Both the position numbers and the translations under genes were made by a program. A model generated the notes under the pieces. That model ran no database searches. It was not told the DNA's origin and saw only the letters and a list, made by a program, of their open reading frames with translations. A DNA stretch of 64,000 nt from Ypsolopha sequella (taxonomy: Eukaryota; Arthropoda; Insecta; Lepidoptera; Ypsolophidae), in contig OW203986.1 of NCBI GenBank assembly GCA_934047225.1, positions 14,573,221 to 14,637,220 of the forward strand, read 5' to 3'. Below are positions 1-12,100 of the stretch, one piece after another. Positions within the stretch are counted from its first letter, which is position 1. Each line of letters starts with the position of its first letter.

Positions 1-800
1 TAAAGTAGGTACCTATGTTCCGATTGCGCTTGTATTTTTGGTAAACATATACCGTTTTTCTCAATTTTTCTCGATGATTTTTAGCAGGATCTCGCTGAAC
101 ATAATCCTTATTAATATCATAATATACTTAATACTATTAATTGCTTGTCTTGCACTGCATTTAGCTATAAATTATTAATTAAAAGCTAGTAAATTAAGCA
201 ACAATCTTGAAATATGAATCTGGGTCAAGATGAGTTGTCAATATTTTTTTCAATATTTTTTAGCCCACAAATTACCGACAATTTTGCTGGACAGCCAAGA
301 CCCTTGCCAAAAGTAACAGGAGCAAAAAAAGAAAGAACGCTTTTTTTTCTTTAATAACTGTAAGCAGAAAATATTAAAAATTATGTCACACGAAGACGAT
401 ATTACCTTTGATGATCGTAGATAAAGTGTGACATTATTTTGCATTCGTGCGGCGTATTACGAAATTATTTCACAGTTTTACTCAATACTATTTCGATACT
501 ACCCTGTCACAAGTATGTGTTTTAATTCATAGACAATGCCAATATGGCGCTTTTTTACTAAAAATCTATTGGAATACACTTTACATACCTGTCAGTGATC
601 AAATGGCACAAAAAATATTTGACGGCCACCTATCCAGTTGTAATAGGAAGTCAGTGGTCAAAAACACACAGATTATAGCCGTTTATAAATTAAAAATTTC
701 GTCAGGTTCCAACACTGACAGCAGGATACCGTATACAATGTTAAACGCGTGCGACAGAGGTGGCATTAGAACCCATGCCAAGGTCTGAGCCAAGACACCT
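1..800. other. AT-rich intergenic DNA, no gene seen
   Basis: No coding region, domain or splice-consistent exon is recognisable. The longest open stretch (447-788, +) has no family signature and reads like random translation of AT-rich DNA. The segment around 700-790 resembles reduced, tRNA-like repeat debris but could not be assigned. Confidence 0.5.
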
Positions 801-1414
801 AGGGTACGTTTCGAAACGTGTGATTATCACTCGGAGCGATGCGAATTTTACCCTGCATCGTTCAAAAATCGACCCGAGTGAAACCGAGGGTAAACGAACT
901 GTTACCTGACAGTTGCGCTAAGTGTTTTGAAACGCTTTCGAGAGATGTAAATACCGCACTGACAAGTGCGATTTCTAACTCTGTCTGGGCACCGATAAAA
1001 TTCGCCTGACAGTTGTCATTTCGGAGTTTTCTCGGGATTCGGATGAATTTTGAAAATAGAATTCAACATTTCCGTACGAATATGGGAAAAAATTTTCGAA
1101 ACTGCTTCGACAGGATTATGGCTTGCAAATGCAAAGGTTGCAATGCCATCCATATTAAGAGCAATAGGTATTGGTTCAATTCCTTCTTTATTAGGTACTT
1201 TACTTTATTTATTTATTTTGATTTGAGGTTATGTATTTACTTGACGTGTGTTACTCCAGACCGTTCCAAAACGCTTTTCTCACGGGAAGTCAGGAATCAC
1301 TCGCAAGCGTTTCAAAACAAGAAATTTCTTTCTCTTTCTAGTATATAGCTCTGTCTCTTTCTTAAAGACGAGTGAAATTTCGCACGAAGATCACACGTTT
1401 TGAAACGTAGCCCT
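801..1414. repeat. Foldback/MITE-like element
   Basis: Imperfect terminal inverted repeats of about 24 bp bound this segment: agggtacgtttcgaaacgtg at the left edge and its near complement ending at 1414. The interior repeats the same 'gtttcgaaacg/gttttgaaacgc' theme in both orientations (around 930 and 1300). There is no coding capacity, which fits a non-autonomous DNA transposon. Confidence 0.6.
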
Positions 1415-2959
1415 AAAAAAAATTATGAACGCATTCCAGAGGCGTTTTTGGATTCGGCTGTTACACTTGTCGCGCTTAACAGCTGCTGCGCATCGATGAA
1501 CTGTGCAGTGACCCACTGAGTTATTTATAAACGACCATTTCGCATGACTTTAACAAGCATTGAGCAGCGCAAATAATGTTAATGGAATCAGCCTAAAATA
1601 TTAAAATAACACTCCATAGACAACCCACAAAGTGGTGACAGCGTTTGTATGGAGGTTTTGATATGATGACACCTTTTAGCACATCCATCGCGGCAACCCG
1701 TTTCACAGTTCATCGTTGCAGTGATGAGTAGCTGTTAAACGCGACAAATGAGTTTAAATTATGTCTATTTGTCTTTGCCATCAACAAAAAGTATTTGATC
1801 TTATTCTGAGAAACTGGCACTCATAGTAGGTAATTTCATTAAAAATGAAATTTCAATTTTAGAAGCATTAAACCAAATTTCAAACTTAGGTTAAGTCACA
1901 AATTATAGAGGGATACTACGTATGGTTAAGTGCTTGACCTCGAGATAGAAAAGACTGATTTTTGTATATTTATTTAATTTTTAGAATTTGTGATACTCCC
2001 TCCAGATATCTATAGTGAGAAGTTTATGTTATTTCATTACGTGAGACTGACTTATGTATATATTTTTATTAGCAATTAAGATATACTTATTTTTATCCCA
2101 AATCTACAGTGAGACTGATTTATGTATATTTTTGTTAGGTTAGGGGCCGTTTAGCCGTAAAGACTGTTAAAACTGATTTTTGTACGTATTTTTAATTTAT
2201 ATCCATTAAGATTTGATATTTTAAACTTGTTTAAAAAACTTTATTAAAATCTGTGAGACTGATTTTTGTATATTTTCATTAGGTTTTTGTCATTGTTAAC
2301 TTTTACAGAGTGATTTATTATACTTCTTTATATCTTTTTTGCGGTTTTAAATCAAAATTTCTTTATTTTGTATAAAGTCAAAAGTACAGTTATTGGACAC
2401 CCCTGTTAAGTTCGCAGAAATTGTATAAGGGTTGAATGCTCTTTCTTATTGTTTTTTGATTTCATTTAGAGTTAAGATTTGATTATTTTATGTTTACGTT
2501 TCATGTTCTCATTGTTTTCAAATTTTGTTTCGAGTATAAAAAATAAATCATACAAAGAAATAGGTACATGTTTTTTTATTCAAGCCTTAAACTCAAACTA
2601 TAATAACTACCATAATTTTGATATTTTTTCAAATAATAAAACCTCTTCTGCTTTGAAAAGCCTATTTGTTACAATTAGACTGGTGCCATCTGACTGCTTC
2701 CATCGTATTATTAAAATGTATTTCACAATACTCCATACACCTTGAATTTAATCACCTGACTGTACTCAGCTACTTTGGATGAGAATGGAACTAAAAAATG
2801 ATAATAATATTAAAGTAATAAAAACATGGATGATTTTGGGAACTGATGTAGGCAATGTTAATCTTTTCTATAACAAAAGAATGGAGGAACTTGGGAACAA
2901 CCCATCTAGATATGGCGGTGCGCACCTGGCGGCTGCGTCCTAGCAATGTGCTCGCAAAT
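1415..2959. other. Intergenic DNA with degenerate short repeats
   Basis: No gene is seen. Between about 1945 and 2275 a motif close to gagactgatttatgtatatt recurs about five times at 50-100 bp spacing, looking like a decayed tandem array. The rest is AT-rich and featureless. Confidence 0.45.
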
Positions 2960-2967
2960 GGATATTT

Positions 2968-3770
2968 TTAGGGTTCCGTAGTATGTACCTAAAAGGTACA
3001 AAAGGAACCTTTATGGTGAGACTCCGTTGTCCGTCCGTATGTCACAGCCTCATAACTTTAGCACCGTTAAAGATAAATACATGAAATTTGGCAAAAAATT
3101 GCATTAATTTGCCCACATATCACGGTATAAAAAAACATATGAAAAATTTGAAATTGTTCAAAATGTTTCCAAAACAAAAGTGAGAAAAATAAAAAACAAT
3201 ATTCTCAAAATACAATATGGGTTTCAAATTGTAGATATTAAAAAGCTGATTGTAAAAATATTACTATTTACTGGCACTGGTTTCAAGAAATCTTTAAAAA
3301 CCACAAAAATATTATGTATCCCCCCCCCCCCCTTATCTCCTAACTCCAATAAAAAAATGTTGATTATAAAACTATAGCGATTTAAAAAAAATTGAGCACA
3401 AATGAGAAATATGAAAAAAGATGTATAATAAATTAAAAACTATTTGATAAATATACAATATGGGTATCAAATTGTAGGTATTAAAAAGGGATCGTAAAAA
3501 TATATAATTTGGATATATTTAATTGCATCTATTGCGAGAAATCCTTGAAAAACCGTAAAAAAATGTATGTCCTCTCCCCTTATCTCCAAAACTGGTGGAC
3601 CGAAAAATATGAAAAAAATCATGATAATATAATGTGTTTACGGAAAGATTACAGGAAAAAAAAGTAATTGAAAAATTCACGAAATAAAATGACAAAATTA
3701 AATTTATCATTCACAATGCGGGATCCTAACCTAAGTACGAAAATCTGACTCGCACTTGGCTGGTTTGTTT
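2968..3770. repeat. Interspersed repeat with 'ggttccgta' / 'ctcgcacttggctgg' ends
   Basis: The segment opens with agggttccgtagtatgtacc and closes near aatctgactcgcacttggct, a pair of termini I recognise from memory as a common moth and butterfly repeat. Between them two similar blocks (about 3220-3370 and 3460-3620) repeat 'aatatgggtwtcaaattgtag' and 'gaaatccttgaaaaaccgtaaaaaa'. No intact ORF. A fragment of the right end recurs inverted near 41710. Confidence 0.45.
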
Positions 3771-3826
3771 TCTGTACCACATCATGAATTTTGTTAAAAC
3801 TGTTTACCTATTTACATTATATTTAT

Positions 3827-3839
3827 AAGTAATGTAATT
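3827..3839. repeat. Target-site duplication, left copy (13 bp)
   Basis: AAGTAATGTAATT here is repeated exactly at 15163-15175. The two copies flank the non-LTR retrotransposon, as expected for target-primed reverse transcription with a staggered nick. Confidence 0.8.
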
Positions 3840-3842
3840 TTT

Positions 3843-5986
3843 AACGTCATACAAACGAACCTCCAGCACAAGCAGGTGGCAGTAGCCACTCTGCGCCGCG
3901 TGCTGGAGGTTAACAAACAAACTATCGCCCTGATCCAGGAACCGTGGATCAGGGCTGATAGAATATGTGGCCTTGGCAATATCGGAGGTAAGTTATATCT
4001 TAACACCTCCGTGCAAAGCCCACGGACATGCATTTACGTCCCACGCCACTTGAATGCCGTGCCTCTAACACAGTTCTGTTCCAGAGATCTGACGACAATC
4101 AGGCTCGAAGTTCAGGCCTGTGGGGGAGACAGGGCAACCGTGGTGCTGGCGTCTGCCTACCTTCCTGGTGACGAGGAGGTGCCCACTAGGGAGCTAGTAG
4201 ACTTGATACAGCACTGCGAGCAAAGTGGCCTGGACTTGATCGTGTCAGCAGACTCTAACTGTCACCACCCCATCTGGGGCAGCGAGACTCCCAACAAGAG
4301 AGGTGAGGACCTAGTATCTTATCTTTTCTCGACTAATCTTACGGTCCTTAATAAGGGCTCTAAACCAACTTTTGTTACCTCCAGATTTCAAACAATAGTA
4401 GACATCACCCTAGCCACGGAGACGGCCGCAAAGCTAGTTACCGAATGGCATGTGTCTGAGGAGCACTCTTTCTCGGACCACAGGCGATTCTGCTACAAAC
4501 TAGGTGTCCACGCAGAAAGACCCCTACCTAGACGTAACCCGAGGAAAACGAACATCGCAAGGTACAAGGGTCTTCTGAAAGAAGAACTGCGGAAGATGAA
4601 CTTTCAGGATATGAGGACATCAGCTAGCAACATTGAGGCCAATGTTAAAATACTAACAAAAAGCATTAACACATGTTACCAAAATGCCTGCCCACTAGTG
4701 ACGCAATCTTCCGAAAATTCGAAATGTCACTGGTGGGGACCTGAACTCGAACGGCTCCGGCATAAGTCCAGGCGCTTATTCAACAGAGCCATGAACACCA
4801 GAAACGAGGTAGATTGGGACGAGTACAGAAAAGCCCAATCATTCTATAAAAAGCGTATCAGGATTAGGAGATGCGAATCCTGGCGCCGTTTCTGTGAGAA
4901 CATCGAATCAAACAACGAAGCTGCCAGGGTACGCCAGGTCCTATCGAAAGACCAAGATCGCAACCTAGGCTCGCTTAAGAAACAAGACAACACCTATACT
5001 AACACAGACAACGAGACCTGTGAAGTACTACTTCAGACGCACTTCCCAGGTTGCAGCATCTCAGACGAATGCAACTGGGAGGAAACAACAAGTAGAATAC
5101 CAAATGAGCAGGACTGGAAAACAGCCGGGACTGTGGTCGATATTGACAAGACCACCTGGGCCGTCAACAGCTTCCTTCCTTTTAAATCGGCAGGGCTGGA
5201 TGGCATATTCCCCGCTCTTTTAAGATGGGGAATTGAGTACCTAGCAGAGCCGCTGGCAGACATCCTGAAAGCATGTCTTGCACACAGCTACATACCGTAC
5301 GACTGGAGGGAAGTCAAAGTCATTTTCTTGCCCAAACCAGGTAGAAGTGATTACACTGAAGCAAAAGCCTTCAGACCCATCAGTCTTACATCCTTTCTTC
5401 TTAAGACCCTCGAAAGGCTATGCGACAGGCATATCAGAGATGGAGCTCTAAAGAAGAAAACGTTACACCCGAACCAACACGCCTACAGTTCGGGTAAATC
5501 AACGGAGTCGGCTCTGCATAGCGTAGTGAAAAGAATCGAGAGCGCTCTAAATACAAAAGAATCAACGCTAGGCGCCTTTATCGATATCGAGGGTGCCTTT
5601 GACAAAACTAGATTCACAAACATCAACCATGCCCTTCTCAAGTATGATGTCGAACCAACACTACGCGGGTGGATAGACAACATGCTTAAGCTGAGAGCTG
5701 TGCAACTAAGTGTGAATGGCACTACCAGAGCTGTGGTTGCTAAAGGCTGCCCACAAGGAGGCGTCCTATCACCGCTGCTCTGGAACATCGTGGCAGACGA
5801 TCTAATCCGACGCCTCAACGAGAGGTGCTATCACACGATAGGCTATGCCGACGACCTTGCTATTCTCATCAATGGGAAATTCGAAGGAACACTCTGCGAG
5901 TTAATGCAGAGTGCTTTCAAAGTCGTTGAAAAATGGTGCGAAGAGTACCAACTAACAGTGAATCCGAAAAAAACCGAGTTAGTCCT
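3843..5986 (+). CDS. Non-LTR retrotransposon ORF2, 5' part: endonuclease and reverse transcriptase
   Basis: The frame is open from 3798 with no ATG; the first recognisable endonuclease residues begin about 3849, so the element lacks its own start. Endonuclease signatures are QEPWI (about 3940), the catalytic-type SADSNCHHP (about 4248) and SDHRR (about 4475). Reverse transcriptase follows: the FLPKPG...FRPISL block (about 5327-5390), FIDIEGAFD (about 5579), QGGVLSPLLW (about 5755) and the catalytic YADD (about 5845). The product nicks target DNA and copies its RNA there. The frame is interrupted at 5986 by a BEL/Pao LTR; the run-on to the stop at 6009-6011 is LTR-encoded. The frame resumes at 13622. 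Confidence 0.9.
5982..5986. repeat. 5-bp target-site duplication of BEL/Pao element 1, left copy
   Basis: GTCCT immediately precedes the 5' LTR and is repeated directly after the 3' LTR at 13622-13626. Five base pairs is typical of BEL/Pao integration. Confidence 0.9.
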
Positions 5987-6410
5987 TGTTCACGCGCAGC
6001 ATGACGTGTGATTCGCGCGCGCACGCGCGAACGACCACCCCCCCCCCCCCACCGCGCGCCGGTCGAGGCGCGCGCGGGCGCTGGTCTCATTCTGTTCCGC
6101 CCGAATCGTCTAGAGAACGACACGTGTGTACACATTCGCGCTGCCAGCACAAATAATATTGCGGACCCATTATTTAGATTGTGAAAGTGTAGTGTTCACG
6201 TTACCAAGAACCAAGACATCCAGCTCATCACTGCCCAAAGCGCCAATTCAATCAGCCCAACGAGAGGAGACGACACGCGGCGCGTTTGCCGGCCCATCGA
6301 AACATTCCAACCAGGTCAGTGCACCCACATTGTTTCCCACAATCTTTTCTTCTCCCGTGTCATATCCTCAAATCCTATCAGCCCTGCAGTTCTGTAACCC
6401 CGCGGTTACA
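5987..6410 (+). repeat. 5' LTR of BEL/Pao element 1
   Basis: Matches 13200-13621 almost base for base. It contains a CG-rich stretch with alternating gcgcgc near 6013-6085, a C run of 13 (11 in the 3' copy) and ends ccccgcggttaca. It should hold the promoter and polyadenylation signals, but I cannot place a TATA box or AATAAA with confidence. Confidence 0.9.
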
Positions 6411-7515
6411 TTTTGGCCCTTCGAACCGTTAGAACCAGCCCCCCCCTTCTATTTACTACAGTCCATTTTCAATACAAGAAAAATTTTGGTCCGTCGAGCG
6501 GAAAATTTTTGGTTTATATCACCCCCCGTCTCCCCCTCGCCGGCCCGTAACTTTGTTTGAACCAGCCCCCGTCGATTTACAGTCCATTTTCACCCGGTTA
6601 AATATTTTGCCCCCTTTCCCGGCAAAAAATATTTTGTGGTCTCGAATACCTATTGCGGGTAGGTAATTAGAACCGCCGCCTAGAACATTCCATTTATCGG
6701 TATAGAACCGGCCCATACATTCAGCCCAATTGTTTAATACAGTCCACTATATTTCTTTATTAAACCCAAATTTACCCGACCCGACCCAATTTACCCAATT
6801 TTTACCCGCGGAGTGGGTAATTTCCCCACTGTCAAAGATAGTTTAGGTATCTTGCGAGATATTTTTTCGGTGCGAGTATAAATTTGCTTTATTTCGTGCA
6901 TTTACGTAAGTTACGCACATACGTAAAACCCACGTATACATAAGTTATTACGTAACGAACGTTTACGTTTACGTATTATTACGTTACCAAAGCTTGATCT
7001 GCATCATTGGATTGTCCGCTCATTTAGATCCGATTTCGGCTAGGTAAACGCATTCTTTGTTGTTTATGAGTTCGAGGCAGTAGATAGGTATTTTATTATA
7101 TAAATAGAATAGCATAATAACATAGGAGTGAACAAGGTCATCAACCCTTTTTGATATTTTATGTTACGGTAATCTTGTGTTACGGTAAAAGTTTTCCGAA
7201 CAGTTTTATCCTGTTATTGTCTGCCTTTTATTGTTTATGGTACACATATAGGGTGTTCCACGTTGGTTTATCAGCTCATATACAGGTTGTTTTAAAAAAA
7301 AAAAATTTTTTTTTTTTTTTCTCTCTCTTTTGTGTTTATTTAAGAGTTCCGTATTCCGTTTGAACATAGTCATTGTTACTTCATCCGCGCAAGTGTCTCG
7401 GCTCTGTTCATCTGTCTCATTAATTATTTTGGTTGTACGTCCGCTCTTATAGTTCAGCTCAAACTCGTTGCGTATTTTGTCTTAGTAATCAACCACCTAC
7501 TTTAACAAAATTAAG
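6411..7515 (+). other. BEL/Pao element 1 leader and probable primer-binding region
   Basis: Untranslated leader. The first bases after the LTR, ttttggcccttcgaacc, occupy the primer-binding position; a related 'ttttttggccattcgagccgg' follows the 5' LTR of the second element at 57547, so the motif is conserved even though I could not match it to a specific tRNA. The leader repeats 'acagtccattttca' three times (about 6463, 6580, 6738, last copy diverged) and 'gaaccagccccc' twice. An A run followed by a T run occurs at about 7294-7320. No ORF of note. Confidence 0.6.
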
Positions 7516-9084
7516 ATGCCTTCGAAATCACAAGCCGCGATGTTTCGTGAGGCCGTAAAGGCGATAGTTCTGTTAAAGGAGATCGGTGCGGCGGTAGAGG
7601 CAGGCGACAGAAAAACTTATTCTGTGGCGGACTTCTCCGCTCGTTACGCAAACATACAAAGCGTTAAAACTAAGTTAGAGAACGTATATTATGAGATCCT
7701 TGACGATGAGGATTTGTCCGACGAAACTGAGGCAACCTACACAAAAAATTTTCAGTCGGCACTTAGCAATTATGATGCTATCCTAGTGGCATTTGAAAAA
7801 TTAAATGAAAAATCAGCTCTTCCGGACAAGACGCAACCCCTCAGCTCAGGTACACCCGTTGGTGTTTTACCAAAAATACCCATACCGGAGTTTCATTCGA
7901 ACGTTGAAGAATGGCCCTCATTTATTGCCGTTTTTAGGAGCCTCGTCAGTGAGATGGCTACAGTCTCGGATGCTGTCAAACTGCATTACTTGTTAGGCGC
8001 CCTAAAGGGTGAGGCACATGATATGGTGAAACACCTCTACCCTACCAACGAGAATTATCCCATAGCCATGGAAATTCTCACTAAGCGTTACGACAATCGT
8101 CGTGTACTCATTGACCGGTTTGTGGACATTATAATGAACCTTCCGCACATCCACATGCGATCGGATATCCGCACATCATTCTTAATTCCGCTTATCTCAG
8201 CGCAAAGCGCTCTCCGCAATCTGGATCTGCCCATGAAGGATTCTGACTATGTTTTCGTGTCAATGGTGGTGCGAAAACTACAAGGCGAGCTCCGCACTCT
8301 TTTCGAGCGGAAGTACGGATCTCGTGCAACTCTGCCCACGCTCAAGAACCTCATTGAGTTTCTGGAAGAGCACGCACGCTGCAAGGAGAATGAGTCATCG
8401 TTCCTTGCGTCACAGGAGGCTCCTTCTTCATCACGGCTCGGCCCGTCAGAAAGGCTCGCTCAGCTCAATAAGCTGCTTCAGCCCACTCGAGGTACTCCAC
8501 GTCAGCCCTACCAGGCTCATCAAGAGTTCCGCCCCATAGCTCCTCGGCAGGACAATCGCTCCCCCCGTCCTATTCGTCAACCATTTATGGCATTTGAGAC
8601 AGCGCCAGTTTACTCGGCCCGATCATCCCCATCACCCACTCGCCGACAGAATTATTCGGCTCAACTTTCTTCCCCTACTGGTGGTATGCCATGCCCATAC
8701 TGCAGGAATAGGGGACACAAACTCATCGCCTGCCCAGAGTTCAACAACCAGCCAGTTCAAGGTCGGTGGGACTTTGTGAACTCACGCAACCGGTGCCGAC
8801 GCTGTTTGGGTCCTCATTATGAGAACGAGTGCAGGTCTACACGTGCATGCAAGGAGTGTGGGCGGTCTGACCACCATACTTCACTGCATCGCCATGGGGC
8901 CATGTCTCCGACACGCTCATCTGCTCATTTGCTGCCTCCGTCTCTACGTGAGCAGCCCAGACAGCGCTCAGCGCATGAGCCTCAGTACCGTTCGGCACAT
9001 GCTACACAGGCATATACGTCCCATCCCAACTCGCCCACTCAATCGCGATCGCCAAGTAGGTCTCGGGTAGGTAGTCAACAGTGA
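7516..9084 (+). CDS. BEL/Pao element 1 Gag (522 aa), ends at UGA-CUA
   Basis: Structural protein of the retrotransposon particle. Residues about 110-300 carry a DUF1759-like capsid region (KIPIPEFHSNVEEWPSF). The C-terminal nucleocapsid part has three zinc knuckles: CX2CX4HX4C from about residue 393, CX2CX3HX4C near 430 and CX2CX4HX4H near 452, followed by a Ser/Arg/Pro-rich basic tail. The ATG at 7516 is the first good start after the leader. The stop, cag-tga-cta, lies in the same frame as pol, with no other stop before pol's first ATG at 9196. BEL/Pao elements usually have one continuous gag-pol frame, so this UGA is either a leaky stop or a single mutation. Confidence 0.9.
   Translation: MPSKSQAAMFREAVKAIVLLKEIGAAVEAGDRKTYSVADFSARYANIQSVKTKLENVYYEILDDEDLSDETEATYTKNFQSALSNYDAILVAFEKLNEKSALPDKTQPLSSGTPVGVLPKIPIPEFHSNVEEWPSFIAVFRSLVSEMATVSDAVKLHYLLGALKGEAHDMVKHLYPTNENYPIAMEILTKRYDNRRVLIDRFVDIIMNLPHIHMRSDIRTSFLIPLISAQSALRNLDLPMKDSDYVFVSMVVRKLQGELRTLFERKYGSRATLPTLKNLIEFLEEHARCKENESSFLASQEAPSSSRLGPSERLAQLNKLLQPTRGTPRQPYQAHQEFRPIAPRQDNRSPRPIRQPFMAFETAPVYSARSSPSPTRRQNYSAQLSSPTGGMPCPYCRNRGHKLIACPEFNNQPVQGRWDFVNSRNRCRRCLGPHYENECRSTRACKECGRSDHHTSLHRHGAMSPTRSSAHLLPPSLREQPRQRSAHEPQYRSAHATQAYTSHPNSPTQSRSPSRSRVGSQQ
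9082..9084 (+). promoter_or_regulatory. Candidate leaky stop codon (UGA followed by CUA)
   Basis: The gag terminator is UGA directly followed by CUA, the tetranucleotide-plus context known from several viral and animal genes to promote read-through. Pol continues in the same frame through a His/Ser-rich spacer of about 37 codons. Function is inferred from context only. Confidence 0.45.
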
Positions 9085-9195
9085 CTACCTACAATAACAG
9101 AGCACTATGAAGGCGAGGACGACCAGCACTCAGCACACTCAGCACACTCATCACACATTCACTCATCACATACACACTCAGTTCATTTTCACTCA

Positions 9196-12100
9196 ATGAC
9201 TTCAACTCCAACAGAAGATTCCTGTAACTCCGCACAACGTGTAGTGAACGTCACTAACACACCAATTTTGTTGCCAACCGTCTCACTTAAAATAGCAGAC
9301 GTAAATGGTCAATTTCACTCAGCACGAGCCCTGTTAGACTGTGGAAGTATGCTGACTCTTTGTTCTCAGCGCATGGCCACAATTTTAAATTTACCATTAA
9401 AACATACATCTCTAAAAATCGCAGGAGTTGGAAATCAGCACACACAAAACTCAAAGGCATCAATCACAATTGTATGCCGACCTACTCACCGTGACACACC
9501 TATGATCACGGCCACAGCCCATATATTGAAGAACGTAACTGGGTACCTACCGTTGGAAAAGGTTCCAGATCTCGCTCAGTTAACAGGTCACCCACCAATT
9601 CCTCTTGCTGATCGAGAATATCACACACCAGCTCCGGTTGATCTAATACTAGGATCTGACGTTCTTGGTCAAGTGTTAGACGCAACCAAGGTTTCGCTCG
9701 GCCCTGGCAAGCCTATAGCCTTCGGCACGATATTTGATTTTACATTGATTGGACCTTTCGAAAGTTTACATACTTCACCCACGAATCAGGTCAACTCAGT
9801 TCACATTGTCGGCTCTCACACGGACTCAGAGCATTCCACTCATGACATTCACAAAAGTCTTGAGAGGTTTTGGGAATCCGAGGAACCCCAAACCTACAAG
9901 CATACCAGCCCATTAGAGGATCAGTGTGAGGACATTTTCCGCACCACAACTACTCGTGAACCATCAGGTCAATATGTGGTTACACTGCCCTTTCTGCACA
10001 ACGCGCCGACATTAGGTTCCACTCACGCTATTGCGCTACGCAGGTTTCTCAATTTAGAGAAAAAGCTGCTAGCGAACCCGCCCTTCCGCTCGAAATACGT
10101 AGAATTCATGTCAGATTACATAAAATTGGGACATATGTCGCCGTGTCACCCCAATACCTTTGCTCATAAATCTCATTTTTATATCCCACATCATGGCATA
10201 TTCAAGCCAGGATCAGAAAAGTTACGCTGCGTGTTTGACGGAAGTTGCAAAAGCTCAAATGTCAATTTCAAAAGCGTCAATTTAAATGATTGTCTCCATA
10301 CAGGTCCAGCTCTTCAACAAGATATTGTTGACATTATCATGTCCTTCAGGATCCACTCACAAGTTTTCAGCACAGACATCCGAATGATGTTCAGAAATAT
10401 ACTCATTCACCCAGAGCAAAGACGTTTTCAACTCATTCTCTGGCGGTCTTCACCCGACCAGCCCTTGCTCACGTATGCCCTTAATACCGTCACATATGGA
10501 TTAAGGTCCAGCCCATACCATGCCATCCGCACTTTACTCCAATTGGCTGATGACGAAGGTCATCGCTACCCCCACGCTGCTCAGGTCCTCCGCAAATCAA
10601 TATTTGTGGACGACATTCTCTCAGGTGCAGATTCTGTAGAATCTGCTCAGTCGCTCCAAAGCGAACTGATCGAGTTACTCGCCCTAGGTGGCTTTCAGCT
10701 CAGTAAATGGACCTCCAACTCGCCCCAGCTCCTTGAACGGTTCCCAGATGACCAGTGCGACATGCCCAAGGACTTTGACTTCAGTCCCGACTCTAATTCC
10801 ATTAAGGTTCTGGGAATACAGTGGATTCCTCAAACTGATGAGTTCACTTATCGCATTTCTTTGCCCACTCATGCTCAAGTCACAAAGCGCTCCATTCTCA
10901 GTACAGTAGCGTCTCTCTATGACCCCAATGGCTGGGTTACTCCAGTCATCTTCCGCGCAAAGATTCTTCTCCAGAAGCTTTGGCTTCTGAAAATAGGATG
11001 GGATGAGCCTATCTCTGAAGAAGTCCACACAGAGTGGCAACACATCTCAGAGGATCTTCCTCAGCTCTCAAACCTCCGTTTACCTCGACACATTTGTAAG
11101 TACAAGCCCACGTCTACTTACTCACTTCACGGGTTCGCGGACGCATCAGAGGCTGGCTTTGGTGCCGTTATCTACCTTCATGAGCGCAATACCACTGGAC
11201 ATGTCAATGTACACCTAATCATTGGCAAGTCCAAGGTCGCACCCATAAAGACTCGTCTCTCAATCCCGAAATTGGAGTTGTCAGCCACGACTCTTTTATC
11301 TCAGCTCATGACTCGAGTGTCAGCCCAACTGTCAGCTCATATAGCCATTCAAACACACACATGCTGGTCAGATAGCACAATAGTGTTGGCATGGCTCAAT
11401 ACTCCACCTCACCGATTACAGACTTTCGAGGCCAATCGAGTGGCTAAGATCACAGCTACTTCAACTAGCCATACGTGGAGGCATGTGCCCACGAATCTCA
11501 ACCCTGCTGACTGTGCAAGCAGAGGCATGTCTGCCCAGTCTCTCTCACTTCATGACCTTTGGTGGTCACCCAGTTGGCTCAAAGAACCTACCTGCACTTG
11601 GCCCAAGATGCCACCCGCTCTGGGCCACCATGCTCTCCCAGGCCTTAAGCCCAAAAAGGTACCAGCACACATAGCAGTCCCAGATATCGATCTGGACTTG
11701 CTCACTCGCTACAGCTCACTTGACAAGCTCGTCGGAGTGACGGCTTGTATTAAAAGGTTCATATTCAATTGTCGGCACAGCCCAGATGCACGGCGCTCTG
11801 GTCCGTTGACAGCTAGTGAACGCAGGGACGCTCTGTTGCACTGGGTCCGCTCTGTTCAGCACAATGAGTTTGCTGAAGACATTAATCGTATCCAGACTGA
11901 TAAGGTTTGTCCCGTTCGGCTCCAGCGTCTCTCGCCCTTCATAAAGGACGGCCTCTTGAGAGTCGGTGGTCGTCTCTCTCACGCGTCAATTAGGTATGAC
12001 GCTCAACACCCACTCATTCTACCCAGCTCAAGTCCGCTTGTAGATCTCATTATAGATCACTATCACACAATACACTGCCACCCTGGAGCTGACACATTAC

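Noticed and set aside
447..788. 113-codon open stretch at the left edge
   Set aside because: No domain, signal or splice logic; composition like translated repeat DNA.
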